Notes: generated by a model from the sequence alone, not told the origin. DNA of 64,000 nt from Microbulbifer aggregans (GCF_020524005.1 NZ_JAIVKK010000010.1:1-64000); one strand, 5' to 3'. Counted from the first letter of the stretch, positions 36,503 through 46,757 are shown. Made by a program: numbers and translations.

Positions 36503-38488
36503 ATGCGATACCCTCTCTGTTTACTAATGGCGACTCTGCTTACCGCCTGTGGCGGTAAATCTGAACCCAAAAAAGTGGAAACGGAAGAGGCAATCGGGCT
36601 GAACGCTACGGTAGAGGTCGAGGAGCCCGAATCCGCTGAGTCGGCCAACACGCCGATACCGGCAGATACCACCACAACAGGGGCAGAGAGCAGCAGTGAA
36701 GTTCCCACTAATCCACTGCGCGATGCTTACTTCGGCGAGCTACATATCCACACTGCCTACTCGCTGGACGCCTACATATTCGGCAATGCACTGAATGACC
36801 CGTTTTCCGCCTATCGGTTTGCCAAGGGTGAGACGGTGAAGTTGCCCACTGGTATGGAGAAAACCATCATTGCGCCGCTGGATTTCGTTGCCGTCACTGA
36901 CCACGCGGAAGCGCTGGGTGAATATGAAATCTGCACCAATCCAGACATGAAGGGTTACGACACCGCAGTCTGTAAAGGTATTCGTGCCAATGAAATGAAA
37001 ATTTTCCAGGAAGTTTTCGCCGGGGTTTCAAAAGTCCCGGCAAAGCGCCTCGTGGAAATCTGCGGTGACGACGGGAAGACCTGTAGGGACGCGGTGTCCA
37101 ATCCCTGGTCTCGTATCCAGCAGGCCGCGGCTGAAAATTATGAGCCCGGGAAATTTACCTCATTGGTTGCGTTTGAATACTCGGCCGGGGCACCAGAAGG
37201 CGCTGGCGGCATGATGCATCGCAACGTCATCTTCCGTAGCGATAAAGTGCCAGAAACGGTGTTTTCTGCATTTGAAGGCAAACCGGAGGACCTGTTGCGG
37301 TGGCTTGACACCAACTGCACCGGAGATTGCCAGGTTCTCACCATTCCCCATAACCCGAATTTTTATTGGGGCCGACTGTACTGGGGAAAGAATACCGATG
37401 GTACGGAGTGGACCCAGGATATTGTCGAGCTGCGTGAGCGCATGGATCGGCTGGCCGAAGTCATGCAAGTCAAGGGTAATTCCGAGTGCCAGACTGGCAT
37501 TATGACGTCGGACGAGGCCTGCAACTTTGAAATGGTGTTCCAGAAGTGCACCGGGGACAACTCGGTGAGCTGTACGAATGAGTATGGGCTTGTGCGCAAT
37601 GGCCTCAAGTTTGGTCTGCGCCACCAGAAGGAGTTGGGTGTAAACCCGTTCAAGCAAGGGATTATCGGTTCAACGGACAACCATAATGGCACGCCCAGCG
37701 ACACCACAGAGAGCGACTTTGAGGGTCACTACGCCAACAATGATGCCACCCCGGAAGTGCGCCTCGGATTGGAGCTGAACCCGACGGCCCAGGCCATGGG
37801 TTTGAGCGCCGAGGATGACCCCACCAAGCGCTACAACCCCGGCGGTATTGCCGGGGTCTGGGCCGAGAGCAATACCCGTGAAGGCATCTGGGATGCGCTG
37901 CATCGCAAGGAGACGTTTGGTACCAGCGGTACCCGCACCAAGATTCGCCTGTTTGCCGGCTACAACTTCCCCGCTGACCTGTACACGAAAAATAACTGGG
38001 TAGAAGTGGGTTACCAGAGCGGCGTGCCCCAGGGTGGCGATCTCAGTGCGGCGCCAGAAGGCAAAGCCCCAACCCTAATGGTGTGGGCGCAGCGCGATCC
38101 GAATAGCGCACCACTGGCACGTCTGCAGATTATCAAAGGCTGGCGCACCGCCGACGATAAGCTGGAAGAAATGACCTACGACGTGGCCTGCTCCGATGGC
38201 GCTGAGCCCGATACCAAAACCCACCAGTGCCCGGACAACGGTGCCACCGTCAATCTTGAGGACTGCTCCATCAGTACCGACAAGGGCGACGCGCAACTGG
38301 CGGCTACCTGGACCGACCCGGACTTTGACCCCGCCGAACACGCCTTTTACTACGCCCGTGTACTGGAAAACCCGGTATGCCGCTGGAGTATGTATGACGC
38401 AAAAAATGCGAACGTCGAGTACCCCAAGGAATTGCAAAAAACCATTCGTGAGCGCGCCTGGTCTTCACCTATCTGGTATACGCCGTAA
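36503..38488 (+). CDS. DUF3604 lipoprotein, second copy
   Basis: A 661-residue paralog of the preceding protein. The lipobox LTAC gives Cys16, then Gly. The core motifs recur: YFGELHIHTAYSLDA (H81, H83), VAVTDHAEALGEYEIC, TIPHNPNFYWGR and GSTDNHNGTPSDT. GVWAESNTREGIWDALHRKE with FGTSGTR and the closing SSPIWYTP also match. It differs by several extra cysteine pairs (EICTNPD, VCKGIR, ICGDDGKTC, NCTGDC, KCTGDNSVSC) that would form disulfides in the envelope. The two copies have clearly diverged and probably act on different substrates. Sulfatase B follows after 31 bp. Confidence 0.87.
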   Translation: MRYPLCLLMATLLTACGGKSEPKKVETEEAIGLNATVEVEEPESAESANTPIPADTTTTGAESSSEVPTNPLRDAYFGELHIHTAYSLDAYIFGNALNDPFSAYRFAKGETVKLPTGMEKTIIAPLDFVAVTDHAEALGEYEICTNPDMKGYDTAVCKGIRANEMKIFQEVFAGVSKVPAKRLVEICGDDGKTCRDAVSNPWSRIQQAAAENYEPGKFTSLVAFEYSAGAPEGAGGMMHRNVIFRSDKVPETVFSAFEGKPEDLLRWLDTNCTGDCQVLTIPHNPNFYWGRLYWGKNTDGTEWTQDIVELRERMDRLAEVMQVKGNSECQTGIMTSDEACNFEMVFQKCTGDNSVSCTNEYGLVRNGLKFGLRHQKELGVNPFKQGIIGSTDNHNGTPSDTTESDFEGHYANNDATPEVRLGLELNPTAQAMGLSAEDDPTKRYNPGGIAGVWAESNTREGIWDALHRKETFGTSGTRTKIRLFAGYNFPADLYTKNNWVEVGYQSGVPQGGDLSAAPEGKAPTLMVWAQRDPNSAPLARLQIIKGWRTADDKLEEMTYDVACSDGAEPDTKTHQCPDNGATVNLEDCSISTDKGDAQLAATWTDPDFDPAEHAFYYARVLENPVCRWSMYDAKNANVEYPKELQKTIRERAWSSPIWYTP

Positions 38489-38519
38489 ATCGGAATTGAT
38501 GTTGGAATAGGAGTTGTAA

Positions 38520-40994
38520 ATGGAAATGGATTCCATGACAAAGTTGTTGGGCGTCGCGGCATCGACATTGGTGTTGTCTCTGGCGATTGGCGGTTGCTCC
38601 CGGGAGGCTGAACGATCAGCATCAAAATCTGAGTCACCAGTAGTCGAAGTCATTGAAGAAGCGGAGCAGGTTTCCGTTGCAGAAAACAACGTAGCCGCGA
38701 CTAATAACGGGGCGGAAACTGATGCGGGGTCCTGGCCAGACCGCAAAAACCTGCCCAACGAGCTTTCACCGTTTGATGGCAAGGTCGGCAAAACCTACAA
38801 GGAATCCGAATCCAGCTGGCAAAAGGTGCCCACCGCGCCGGAAGGCGCGCCCAATGTCATCGTCATTCTGCTGGACGACGTCGGCTTCGGTCAGACTTCG
38901 ACTTTCGGTGGCCTGATCCCGACGCCCAACCTGGATGAGCTGGCGGCACAGGGGCTGCGCTACAACCGCTTCCACACCACGGCCATCTGCGGGCCATCCC
39001 GCGCCGCGCTGCTGACCGGACGCAACCATCACCAGTCTGGCAGTGGGTTCCTGATGGAGTGGGCGACAGGCTTTCCCAGCTACTCCTCCTACATTCCCAA
39101 AAGCACCGCCACCATTGCTGAAATCCTGAAAGACAACGGCTACAGCACCTGGTGGTATGGCAAAAACCACAACACCCCGGACTGGGAAGCTACGGTATCC
39201 GGTCCTTTCGATCGCTGGCCCACAGGCCTGGGCTTTGATTACTTCTACGGATTCAATGCCGGGGAAACCCACCAGTATTATCCGGTGCTGTTTGAGAACA
39301 CGGTACCGGTAGAACCGGACAAGTCCCCGGAAGAGGGCTACCACTTCATGACGGATATGACCGATAAGGCCATCGCCCGAATGAAGTTCGCCAAATCCGT
39401 GGCTCCCGAGAAGCCGTTCTTCATGTACTTCGCCCCGGGGGCCATGCACGCGCCGCATCACGTTACCGCCGAGTGGCGTGAGAAGTTCAAGGGCAAGTTT
39501 GATATGGGCTGGGACAAATATCGCGAAGAGGTATTCAAGCGCCAGAAGGACATGGGCATAGTACCGGCGGATACCAAGCTGACGGAGCGGCCAGAGTGGG
39601 TGCCCGCGTGGGATAGCCTTAGTGACGATCAGAAAAAAGCCTACAACGCGCTGTTTGAAAATTTTGCCGGCTACTTTGCCTTTACCGACCACGAGGTCGG
39701 GCGGCTTATTGACGCAGTGGATGAGTTGCCCGATGCCGACAATACGCTGGTGATCTACATCGTTGGCGACAATGGCGCATCCGCGGAGGGTGGGCCCGAT
39801 GGGACAATGAATGAGATAAAAAACCTGAACGGCTTGCCGACGACACTGGATGAAATTCTGGAAAATCTCGACAAGCTGGGCGGGCCAGAATCGGAACCCC
39901 ATTACCCGGTCGGCTGGGCCTGGGCAGGCAACACGCCGTTCCAGTGGGTCAAACAGGTTGCCTCCCACCTTGGCGGTACCCGTAACCCGATGGTGATCCG
40001 CTGGCCCGCCAAGATCAAGCACGATGACCAGCCCCGGGACGCCTTCCTGCATCTGGTGGATGTGGTGCCCACTATTCTGGAAGCTGCCAATGTGCCCATG
40101 CCGGATACGGTCAATGGTATTGAGCAGAAGCCGCTGGTGGGCAAGTCGTTCCTCGCCAGTTTCAGCGACCCGCAGTTTAGCGGGCGCGACGAGCAATACT
40201 TTGAGGTATTCAGTAACCGTTCTATGTATGCCGATGGATGGAAGGCGAATGCGCAGCATACGCTGCCGTGGCGCCAGGACCTGGCGCCGGGCAATTGGGA
40301 GAAAGACGAGTGGGAGCTCTACAACCTCGAAGAGGATTTCTCCGAGGCCAATAACCTTGCCTCGGAAAATCCCGACAAGCTTGCAGAACTGAAGCAAAAA
40401 TTTGATCAGGCTGCACAGGACAACGAGGTGTATCCCATGGACGACCGCGGCGCGGGCCGGCTGGGTATGCCCAAGCCGCCGGTACCGGGGGCTATTCACG
40501 GTTCCAAAATCTACACCTATTACCCGGGGGCGGTGCGTATTCCCGAAGTGGCCGGCCCTTCCATGAAGAACGCTTCCTGGACCCTGACCGCGAATGTGAA
40601 AGCCGACGGTGCCAAGACCGAAGGCGTGATCCTGGCCGTAGGTGGTGTGGCCGCCGGGCTGGTACTGTATCTGGATGGAGGGGTGCCTTTATTTGATTAC
40701 AACTTCTTTGAAAAACACACCACTTTGAAAGGCTCCAAAGCCGTCTCCGGTGATGCGACGATAGAAGTGGACTTCGACTATCAGGGCGATAAGCCCGGCG
40801 GTGCGGCGAAGCTGGCTCTCAAGGTCAATGGTGAAACGGTAGCCACAGGAGAGGTGCCAGAGACCGTTGCCGGACGTTTTGGTATCGATACCTTTGGCAT
40901 CGGCGAAGACACCGGGCAACCGGTGACCCATGAATACGCGCCTCCAAACGCATTTACTGGCGAAATCGAAAAGGTCGTTGTGGAGATGAAATAA
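38520..40994 (+). CDS. Arylsulfatase B (CGPSR type), lipoprotein with C-terminal beta domain
   Basis: An 824-residue sulfatase of the long Pseudomonas AtsA/PAS-like class. The lipobox IGGC gives Cys26. The sulfatase core begins [20 protein letters not shown], and the canonical motif is [15 protein letters not shown] (Cys157). Further blocks are [26 protein letters not shown] and [15 protein letters not shown]. After about residue 640 a beta-sandwich resembling a concanavalin-like domain ([20 protein letters not shown]) extends to the end. The start is set by AGGAG 6 bases upstream of 38520. It is far in sequence from sulfatases A, C and D and should act on different, often alkyl or aryl, sulfate esters. 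It is the last gene of the plus-strand run. Confidence 0.92.
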   Translation: MEMDSMTKLLGVAASTLVLSLAIGGCSREAERSASKSESPVVEVIEEAEQVSVAENNVAATNNGAETDAGSWPDRKNLPNELSPFDGKVGKTYKESESSWQKVPTAPEGAPNVIVILLDDVGFGQTSTFGGLIPTPNLDELAAQGLRYNRFHTTAICGPSRAALLTGRNHHQSGSGFLMEWATGFPSYSSYIPKSTATIAEILKDNGYSTWWYGKNHNTPDWEATVSGPFDRWPTGLGFDYFYGFNAGETHQYYPVLFENTVPVEPDKSPEEGYHFMTDMTDKAIARMKFAKSVAPEKPFFMYFAPGAMHAPHHVTAEWREKFKGKFDMGWDKYREEVFKRQKDMGIVPADTKLTERPEWVPAWDSLSDDQKKAYNALFENFAGYFAFTDHEVGRLIDAVDELPDADNTLVIYIVGDNGASAEGGPDGTMNEIKNLNGLPTTLDEILENLDKLGGPESEPHYPVGWAWAGNTPFQWVKQVASHLGGTRNPMVIRWPAKIKHDDQPRDAFLHLVDVVPTILEAANVPMPDTVNGIEQKPLVGKSFLASFSDPQFSGRDEQYFEVFSNRSMYADGWKANAQHTLPWRQDLAPGNWEKDEWELYNLEEDFSEANNLASENPDKLAELKQKFDQAAQDNEVYPMDDRGAGRLGMPKPPVPGAIHGSKIYTYYPGAVRIPEVAGPSMKNASWTLTANVKADGAKTEGVILAVGGVAAGLVLYLDGGVPLFDYNFFEKHTTLKGSKAVSGDATIEVDFDYQGDKPGGAAKLALKVNGETVATGEVPETVAGRFGIDTFGIGEDTGQPVTHEYAPPNAFTGEIEKVVVEMK

Positions 40995-41044
40995 TACGAC
41001 TCAAGGCATCCTGGACAGGATTGAATGATTCGGATATGTAGTTT

Positions 41045-41068
41045 CAAAAGGCCCCGCATTGCGGGGCC
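41045..41068 (-). terminator. Terminator of the tatAB transcript
   Basis: An 8-bp GC stem (GGCCCCGC / GCGGGGCC) with a 3-base loop is followed on the minus strand by TTTT. It lies 40 bases after the tatB stop codon and 50 bases after sulfatase B on the other strand. Confidence 0.7.
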
Positions 41069-41107
41069 CGATCGAATTCGGAGGGGCTTACGCTGGATGG
41101 TATACTT

Positions 41108-41416
41108 TTAGGCTCTTTTTTCTTTTAAGCGTTCTGCACCATCGAACTCCGGAGTCAGGGTTTCTTTATCGATGAAGGAATCAAGAGATGGCATCTTATC
41201 GACGCCCACTTCATAGCGGCTTTGTTTTAGTTTTTCCTTGATTTCATTCGTCTTCAATTCCCGCTCAACTTCTACGGTGAACTGCCGAACCTGCCTTTTC
41301 ACCTGTCCGATCATCCTACCGGTTTTGATTGCAGCTCGGGGTAAACGCTCCGGACCCAATACCATCAGTGCGATGATGGCAACAAGCAACATTTCGAAGA
41401 AACCAATATCAAACAT
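41108..41416 (-). CDS. tatB: Twin-arginine translocase subunit TatB
   Basis: A 102-residue TatB. The N-terminus MFDIGFFEMLLVAIIALMVL with GPERLP is the membrane helix, hinge and amphipathic-helix start typical of TatB, where it recruits Tat substrates to TatC. The amphipathic helix (AAIKTGRMIGQVKRQVRQFT) is followed by a charged tail. The gene is 24 bp after tatA in the same direction. No tatC follows; the next feature is a terminator. The pair is therefore likely an extra tatAB copy serving a TatC encoded elsewhere. Confidence 0.9.
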   Translation of the reverse strand: MFDIGFFEMLLVAIIALMVLGPERLPRAAIKTGRMIGQVKRQVRQFTVEVERELKTNEIKEKLKQSRYEVGVDKMPSLDSFIDKETLTPEFDGAERLKEKRA

Positions 41417-41440
41417 TAGGATTTTTCCTGAAATTTTGCA

Positions 41441-41653
41441 TCAGTGAAATAAGTCTGACTGATGGTCGGCGTTCCTATCGGTCTTACTTGCTGGTGGGAC
41501 AGCCACGCCGCTGTCTTCATCACTCATGGACTTCTTGAAGCCTTTTATGGCGCCGCCCAGGTCCGAGCCGATTGTGCCGAGTCGCTTTGAGCCAAACAAC
41601 ATAATGGCAATGGCCAAAACAATAAGAAGTTGCCAAACGCTGATTCCTGCCAT
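41441..41653 (-). CDS. tatA: Twin-arginine translocase subunit TatA
   Basis: A 70-residue TatA: one helix (ISVWQLLIVLAIAIMLFGSK) followed by RLGTIGSDLGGAIKGFKKSM, the conserved amphipathic helix with the FGSKRL hinge. It forms the size-flexible Tat pore. The ATG at 41653 is preceded by AGGAAG. It lies 107 bp after the end of the Tat-signalled oxidase gene and 24 bp before tatB, so the three genes look like one transcript. Confidence 0.92.
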   Translation of the reverse strand: MAGISVWQLLIVLAIAIMLFGSKRLGTIGSDLGGAIKGFKKSMSDEDSGVAVPPASKTDRNADHQSDLFH

Positions 41654-41760
41654 GTTATCTTCCTGTCGTAATTGTTTCTGCATGGTGGTCACAAACGATC
41701 AGGCGCCCAAGGAATACGATATTCTCAAGGGCGCTGACATTATTTGCTATGCGTGTCTTA

Positions 41761-43419
41761 TTAGATCGCGATGCCAATATCGTTGCGGACGATATTGTCC
41801 ATGGCTCGCTCAGCGACGGCTGCAATGGTCATGGAAGGGTTACATGCGCCGGTATTCCCGGGAATCAAAGCACCGTCCAATACATAGAGCCCGGTGTGAT
41901 TGTGTACGCGACCATCCAGATCACACACGGTTTCCATGCATGCGCCACCAAGCGGGTGCCAGGTGCTGGGAAGAATGGAATGGGTATCTCCAAGTACTGC
42001 GCCGGCGCCGGCAATCTTGAACATCTGGGCCATGATCTTGCTGTGAATCTTCGCGTCGCCTTCTTTTTTCCAGTCCAGTGTGAACTCGCCGGTTTCCGCG
42101 TCGTAGCTCCAGGTTCCGCGCTGATCACTGACTCCAAAGCCCACCATTACCGTGGTTTTCAGGTCCGTTCCCAATGGCGGCAGAGATGCCTGGATAATCG
42201 TGCTGGCCCAGTTCGGGTTGTCCCAGTCTTTGCTGCCGTAAATAACGGGGCCACCCTGGATCTCGTTGCCAAAACCGTTGATCGGTCGGGTCCAGGTAAC
42301 GATTCGGTCAGCGTTAGTTCCCCATCCCTCACCCAGTGCCGAGGGCAGGTTCGGGATGGTTTGCTCGGCATCCGCTTTCAACAGCAGCTTGGTGGTGTTG
42401 ACACTTCCTGCAGCCATCACCAGCGCGGTGGTAGTGATGATTTTCTTTTCCAGCAGGGTTCCAGCTTCGTCGGTGATATTGACGTAGACTTTCCATTTGC
42501 CGTCTGCGTCTTTGGCGACGCTGGTCACATTATGCAGGGTTCTCACCTCAACCAGGCCGGTTGCTTCTGCTTGTGCGATGTAGGTGACATCCACGGAATG
42601 CTTGCCGCCGTTGTTAACCCCTAGCGCGGCGTCGCCATTGGTGTATGCGGGCTCCATCTCGCCATTCAGTTCGCGCAGCGCAAAATCCCAATCAATCGGC
42701 ATGGGTATTTTTTCTACGTCATAACCGGCCTTTTCCACACGCTTGGCAAAAATTCTGGCTACTTCGTAGTTGGGGCTGTCGATCAACTCGTCTGGAGCGG
42801 TTTCCAGCTTGAGCATTTCAGCAACACGAGGGTAGTACACTTGATCCATCGTGTCGTAATCGAGAGCTTCCGGGAGCACCTGATTAAAAACTTCTTTTGA
42901 TGGCTGCAAAGTCATGCCCTGATAAACCAGCGAGCCACCGCCGACACCGGCCGCACACATAACGGTCATGTTTTCATTGAATACCGGTTCGATTAACCCG
43001 GCAAATTTGATATCAGTATCCAACGGCAGGCCCAGCAGCCCGGGGGCTTCACTGATATCGAGATTTTCTGGTGCATTTTCTCCGAGGCTGTCCAGAGTCT
43101 CGTACCAGATCGCACGTTCATCTGGCGAGCTTGCGCGCGGGAAAGTGTCTGCATTGGGACCGGTAGGCCAGCGGATCCCGCGCTCCAGTACCACCGATTC
43201 AATGCCGGCCTCGGCAAACCGCAAGGCCGCAATACCGCCTCCGAATCCCGATCCGATAATTGTTACTCTCTGGATTTCTTCCGTTGTGGGTACAGTATTC
43301 GTTTCTGTGGTTTCGTTCACGGAGTCAGCTGCACGAGCAATGCTTACGCCGCCCAACATGCCGACGGCAGTTGCACCTGCGGCGCCCCCCAAGATCAATC
43401 GACGTTTTTTATCAATCAT
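41761..43419 (-). CDS. Cholesterol-oxidase-like GMC flavoenzyme with Tat signal
   Basis: A 552-residue FAD-dependent GMC oxidoreductase close in layout to class-I cholesterol oxidases. The N-terminus KKRRLILGGAAGATAVGMLG is a twin-arginine signal. A dinucleotide fold VTIIGSGFGGGIAALRFAEA follows. GVGGGSLVYQGMTLQPSKEV, VYYPRVAEML, GKHSVDVTYIAQA and GAGWG-like GEGWGTNADRI parallel the oxidase. The C-terminal WHPLGGACMETVCDLDGRV and GLYVLDGALIPGNTGACNPS contain the conserved active-site His and Asn region. It would oxidise a 3-hydroxysteroid or other bulky secondary alcohol in the periplasm. The ATG has AGGA upstream. Sterol specificity is inferred and not proven. Confidence 0.82.
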   Translation of the reverse strand: MIDKKRRLILGGAAGATAVGMLGGVSIARAADSVNETTETNTVPTTEEIQRVTIIGSGFGGGIAALRFAEAGIESVVLERGIRWPTGPNADTFPRASSPDERAIWYETLDSLGENAPENLDISEAPGLLGLPLDTDIKFAGLIEPVFNENMTVMCAAGVGGGSLVYQGMTLQPSKEVFNQVLPEALDYDTMDQVYYPRVAEMLKLETAPDELIDSPNYEVARIFAKRVEKAGYDVEKIPMPIDWDFALRELNGEMEPAYTNGDAALGVNNGGKHSVDVTYIAQAEATGLVEVRTLHNVTSVAKDADGKWKVYVNITDEAGTLLEKKIITTTALVMAAGSVNTTKLLLKADAEQTIPNLPSALGEGWGTNADRIVTWTRPINGFGNEIQGGPVIYGSKDWDNPNWASTIIQASLPPLGTDLKTTVMVGFGVSDQRGTWSYDAETGEFTLDWKKEGDAKIHSKIMAQMFKIAGAGAVLGDTHSILPSTWHPLGGACMETVCDLDGRVHNHTGLYVLDGALIPGNTGACNPSMTIAAVAERAMDNIVRNDIGIAI

Positions 43420-43985
43420 ATTGATTCCTACTATTTTTAATGTGCACGCTCATGGTGCGCTAAGAGATGGACTTTAAAGACTCGCTCTGCATCGCCAAGT
43501 TCCGAACAGCGGAAATTATTTTTTTGTGTGCGGTATTTGTTGGTTCGGAAATTATCAGTGAGAAAAATGGCGCTCAATAAAATTTATTGGGGATGTCGAA
43601 TAACTGTGAGGTTTATCGCTAGTGAGTGGGAACGGGTTCAAATATAAATCTGTGACTTTAAGGTCAATTTGGGTGATGCGTTTTCGCTTTTGGGATTTTT
43701 AAATTTTTGTTACGTGCAGTTTTTCGGTGGGCGTTCAGTTAATAGAAAATAAATTGCTTATATTTGACTTTTTAGTCGGTAGGAATGCTCATTGTTGGCA
43801 TAAACGGATTGGCAATTTTTATGAGAAAGGGAAGCGAATTTTAAATCCAGGTTGAATGTAATCAGAGCGAGGTAACCATAACGGTGCAGGGAGGTAAATT
43901 CAGGTTAAATTGGGTCATGGATAAGAGATTAAAAAAGGCCCCAAACGTTGGAGCCTTTATTTATGGCGTTGGTCAGCGCACCCTG
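43420..43985. other. AT-rich intergenic region, 566 bases
   Basis: This region lies between the oxidase start codon and the 3' end of sulfatase C. It contains the terminator of sulfatase C (separate entry) and must hold the promoter of the oxidase-tatAB transcript. No coding frame or operator-like palindrome stood out. Its low GC contrasts with both flanking genes. Confidence 0.5.
43931..43958 (-). terminator. Terminator of the moxR-to-sulfatase-C run
   Basis: On the minus strand an 11-bp stem with one mismatch (AAAGGCTCCAA / TTGGGGCCTTT) and a 3-base loop runs into TTTTTT, 28 bases after the sulfatase C stop codon. Confidence 0.8.
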
Positions 43986-45575
43986 TTAATGGGTGACACC
44001 TTCTGTACCCCTTTTTAACTGCTCCTCAATTTTTTGCAGGTTAAACGAGCCTGGCGTCTGACTTGGGGGATATTCCTGCATGCTTTTAAGGAACTGCCCG
44101 GCCATCTGCTGCAGGGGAACCAGAACAAAAGCGCGGTCGATCAGCCAGTTATAGTAGCCATTAGCGTTGTGTTGCGCGCGCTCCATGGGGTCCCGGCGCA
44201 GGTTGAAAATCAGCGGCACCCGCAGCTCGGTAAAGGGTTCCATCCACACGCCAAAGGCCTTGCCGCGGTTTTCCAGGAAGACCGCTTTCCAGGCGTCATA
44301 GCGCATGGCAACAATATGACCATCATCATTGACGTAGATAAACTGCTTGCGCGGTGCTTCCTCGGTTTTGCCGGTGAAGTAGTCCAGCATATTCGTGCCG
44401 TCGATATAGTTGCGGTACTTGCGGCCGTTCAGGTTTACGCCTTTCAGTAACTGCTCCTTGATATTGGTGTTACCGGCCACTGCGGCAAAGGTTGGCAGCC
44501 AGTCTTCATGACCCACGATACCGTTCAGGGTTTTACCCGCAGGAAACTTGCCCGGCCAGCGAACGAAGGCTGGTACGCGGTAAGCGCCTTCCCAGTTGGA
44601 GTTTTTCTCGCTGCGGAAAATGGTAGTACCCGCATCCGGCCAGGTATTGAAGTGGGGGCCATTATCGGTGGAGTAGAAGACAATGGTGTTGTCGGCGATC
44701 TTAAGTTGATCGAGCAAATCCAGTAGCTTCCCTACATGCTGGTCATGTTCGACCATGCCATCCGCGTACTCGTTACTTTGAGGGCCGGCCAGGTTTTTGT
44801 GGCTTTCCTTTACATAGGTTGGGAAGTGCATACGGGTTGCATTCCACCACACGAAGAAGGGCTTGCCGGCGTTCACCTGCTGTTTGATAAAGTCCATGGC
44901 CGCCGCGAGGGTTTCCTCATCGACGGTCTCCATTCGCTTCATGGTGAGCGGGCCGGTGTCCTCGATCTTGCCATCAGCGGTGGATTTGATTACACCGCGC
45001 GGTCCGAACTTCTTGCGGAATTCCGGGCTTTTCGGGTAGTCGCGGTTTTCCGGTTCCTGTTCCGCATTCAGGTGATAGAGGTTGCCGAAGAACACATCAA
45101 AGCCGTGATTGGTGGGCAGGTGTTCATCGCGGTCACCAAAGTGGTTCTTGCCGAACTGGCCGGTGGCATAGCCCTGGCTTTTCATTACGGTTGCGATGGT
45201 GACGTCTGTTTCCTGCCATCCCTCTTTCGCGCCGGGTAGGCCAACTTTCGTCATGCCGGTGCGTATGGGTACGTTGCCCCCCACAAATGCGGCTCGTCCG
45301 GCGGTGCAGGATTGCTGGCCGTAGTAATCGGTGAACGACAAGCCTTCTTTGGCAATGCGGTCGATATTCGGTGTCTTGTAGCCCATCATGCCCCGGCTAT
45401 TGAAGCTGATATTCCATACACCGATGTCATCGCCCCAGATCACCAGGATGTTGGGTTTGTCCTGTGCCTGGGCGGCACTATTGGCAAGGCACATCAGAGC
45501 AATGGAGGTGGCCGCGAGCGGAACCCGCAGCATTCGTTTGAGCCATTTCGTCTGTTTAAAATAGGAGCGAACCAT
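43986..45575 (-). CDS. Arylsulfatase C (CTAGR type), periplasmic
   Basis: A 529-residue sulfatase with a signal peptide (LKRMLRVPLAATSIALMCLA, NSAAQAQ). KPNILVIWGDDIGVWNISFN binds the metal. SCTAGRAAFVGGNVPIRTGM contains Cys90, to be converted to formylglycine. GQFGKNHFGDRDEHLPTNHG and YSTDNGPHFNTWPDAG complete the active site. It is a paralog of sulfatases A and D. GGGAGGA precedes the ATG. It lies 45 bp after the HAD gene and is the last gene before a terminator, so it is probably cotranscribed with the HAD gene and perhaps with the whole bat operon upstream. Confidence 0.93.
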   Translation of the reverse strand: MVRSYFKQTKWLKRMLRVPLAATSIALMCLANSAAQAQDKPNILVIWGDDIGVWNISFNSRGMMGYKTPNIDRIAKEGLSFTDYYGQQSCTAGRAAFVGGNVPIRTGMTKVGLPGAKEGWQETDVTIATVMKSQGYATGQFGKNHFGDRDEHLPTNHGFDVFFGNLYHLNAEQEPENRDYPKSPEFRKKFGPRGVIKSTADGKIEDTGPLTMKRMETVDEETLAAAMDFIKQQVNAGKPFFVWWNATRMHFPTYVKESHKNLAGPQSNEYADGMVEHDQHVGKLLDLLDQLKIADNTIVFYSTDNGPHFNTWPDAGTTIFRSEKNSNWEGAYRVPAFVRWPGKFPAGKTLNGIVGHEDWLPTFAAVAGNTNIKEQLLKGVNLNGRKYRNYIDGTNMLDYFTGKTEEAPRKQFIYVNDDGHIVAMRYDAWKAVFLENRGKAFGVWMEPFTELRVPLIFNLRRDPMERAQHNANGYYNWLIDRAFVLVPLQQMAGQFLKSMQEYPPSQTPGSFNLQKIEEQLKRGTEGVTH

Positions 45576-45620
45576 TTTTTCCTCCCGGAGGAATACATCA
45601 ACAGGTTTTCAGTGACAGGG

Positions 45621-46628
45621 TTACTGCTTGCTTGGAGGGAAGACCGTTTTCCAGTCTTTTTGCATATCGATGACGGTCCAGCCTTTTTTGCCTGCGTCGT
45701 CGAGCCCTTTGTTTAGTTGGCCGATGTGAGAGTCGCGGTCGTAAGCCCATTCCCGTTTGCCATCGGTATGGTGCAGGATGATGCCAAAGCGTGGACCATC
45801 ACCGGCGGTGGCCCATTCGAGCATCTGGTAATCGCCATCGGAATTGCCGGCAACAAATATGGGGCGCTGGCCTATGTACTGGTGAATACCGACGGGCTTG
45901 CCTTCCTTGTCATCCACCAGGTTGATTTCCGGCTGCTTGACGATCACCGGCTTGCCGTCGCGCACTTCGTATTTGGCCCTGAGGCTGGTACCCACCACCT
46001 GGTCCGGGGGAATGCCGTACGCCTGCTCAGCGAATACGCGGATAAAATCCGCCCCTCCACCGGAGACGATAAACGTCTTGAAACCGTTTGCGCGCAGGTA
46101 GTCCAGCAGCTCGAGCATGGGCTGGTAGATCATTTCAGTATATGGACGTTTGGTTTTCGGGTGACGTGCGGTCTTGAGCCAGTCGGCTGCGTTAGCGCGG
46201 AACTCTTCTGCGGTCATATTGGCGTGGGTGGCGGCGATGACCTTCATCAGGCCTGCCTCGCCACTCGCGAGCACCTTTTTGGTATCGCCCTTGAGAATGG
46301 AGGCAAAGGGCTCCTCGGTTTTCCACTCCGGATGCTTGGGAGCCATTTTCCTGACCTGATCTCGGCCATAGATGAACTGGAAATACAGCGGTTGTTCCGA
46401 CCACAGAGTGCCATCGTTGTCGAAGGCGGCGATGCGCTGGTTTTCCGGTACGAAGTCCGCGGATCCTTTTTTCGTGACTTTCTCCACGAACCCTGTGATC
46501 GCGTCTTTGGTGGGGCCATCGTTCCAGGAGGGCAGTGGGTCTGCGGCCTGAGCCAGACTGGTAGCCGCCAGGCAGATGAAAAGCAGGCTCACAGCGAGCC
46601 ACGATTGAATCCGGTAGCGCATGTGCAT
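45621..46628 (-). CDS. Exported HAD-superfamily phosphatase
   Basis: A 335-residue HAD hydrolase with a signal peptide (SWLAVSLLFICLAATSLAQA), so periplasmic, which is unusual for this fold. Motif I is AFDNDGTLWSEQP (nucleophile Asp and acid/base Asp), motif II is FIVSGGGADF, and the acidic motif IV is VAGNSDGDYQML. The ~60-residue helical insert after motif I is the cap. It resembles the phosphoserine-phosphatase-like branch. AGAGGA precedes the ATG by 6 bases. It lies 129 bp after batD and 45 bp before sulfatase C. A phosphate or sulfate monoester leaving from the sulfatase product is a plausible substrate. Confidence 0.85.
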   Translation of the reverse strand: MHMRYRIQSWLAVSLLFICLAATSLAQAADPLPSWNDGPTKDAITGFVEKVTKKGSADFVPENQRIAAFDNDGTLWSEQPLYFQFIYGRDQVRKMAPKHPEWKTEEPFASILKGDTKKVLASGEAGLMKVIAATHANMTAEEFRANAADWLKTARHPKTKRPYTEMIYQPMLELLDYLRANGFKTFIVSGGGADFIRVFAEQAYGIPPDQVVGTSLRAKYEVRDGKPVIVKQPEINLVDDKEGKPVGIHQYIGQRPIFVAGNSDGDYQMLEWATAGDGPRFGIILHHTDGKREWAYDRDSHIGQLNKGLDDAGKKGWTVIDMQKDWKTVFPPSKQ

Positions 46629-46757
46629 GAAGGTTCCTCTAAACCGCTTGAGGATTTGGCGGATAGAACGCCGTCTCCATTTACCTTAGACGGAATTTCC
46701 CACTCGCGTGTGTAAAGGCGGGGATAGGCCGGAAAAAGCGATGACGCGATGGTTTCG

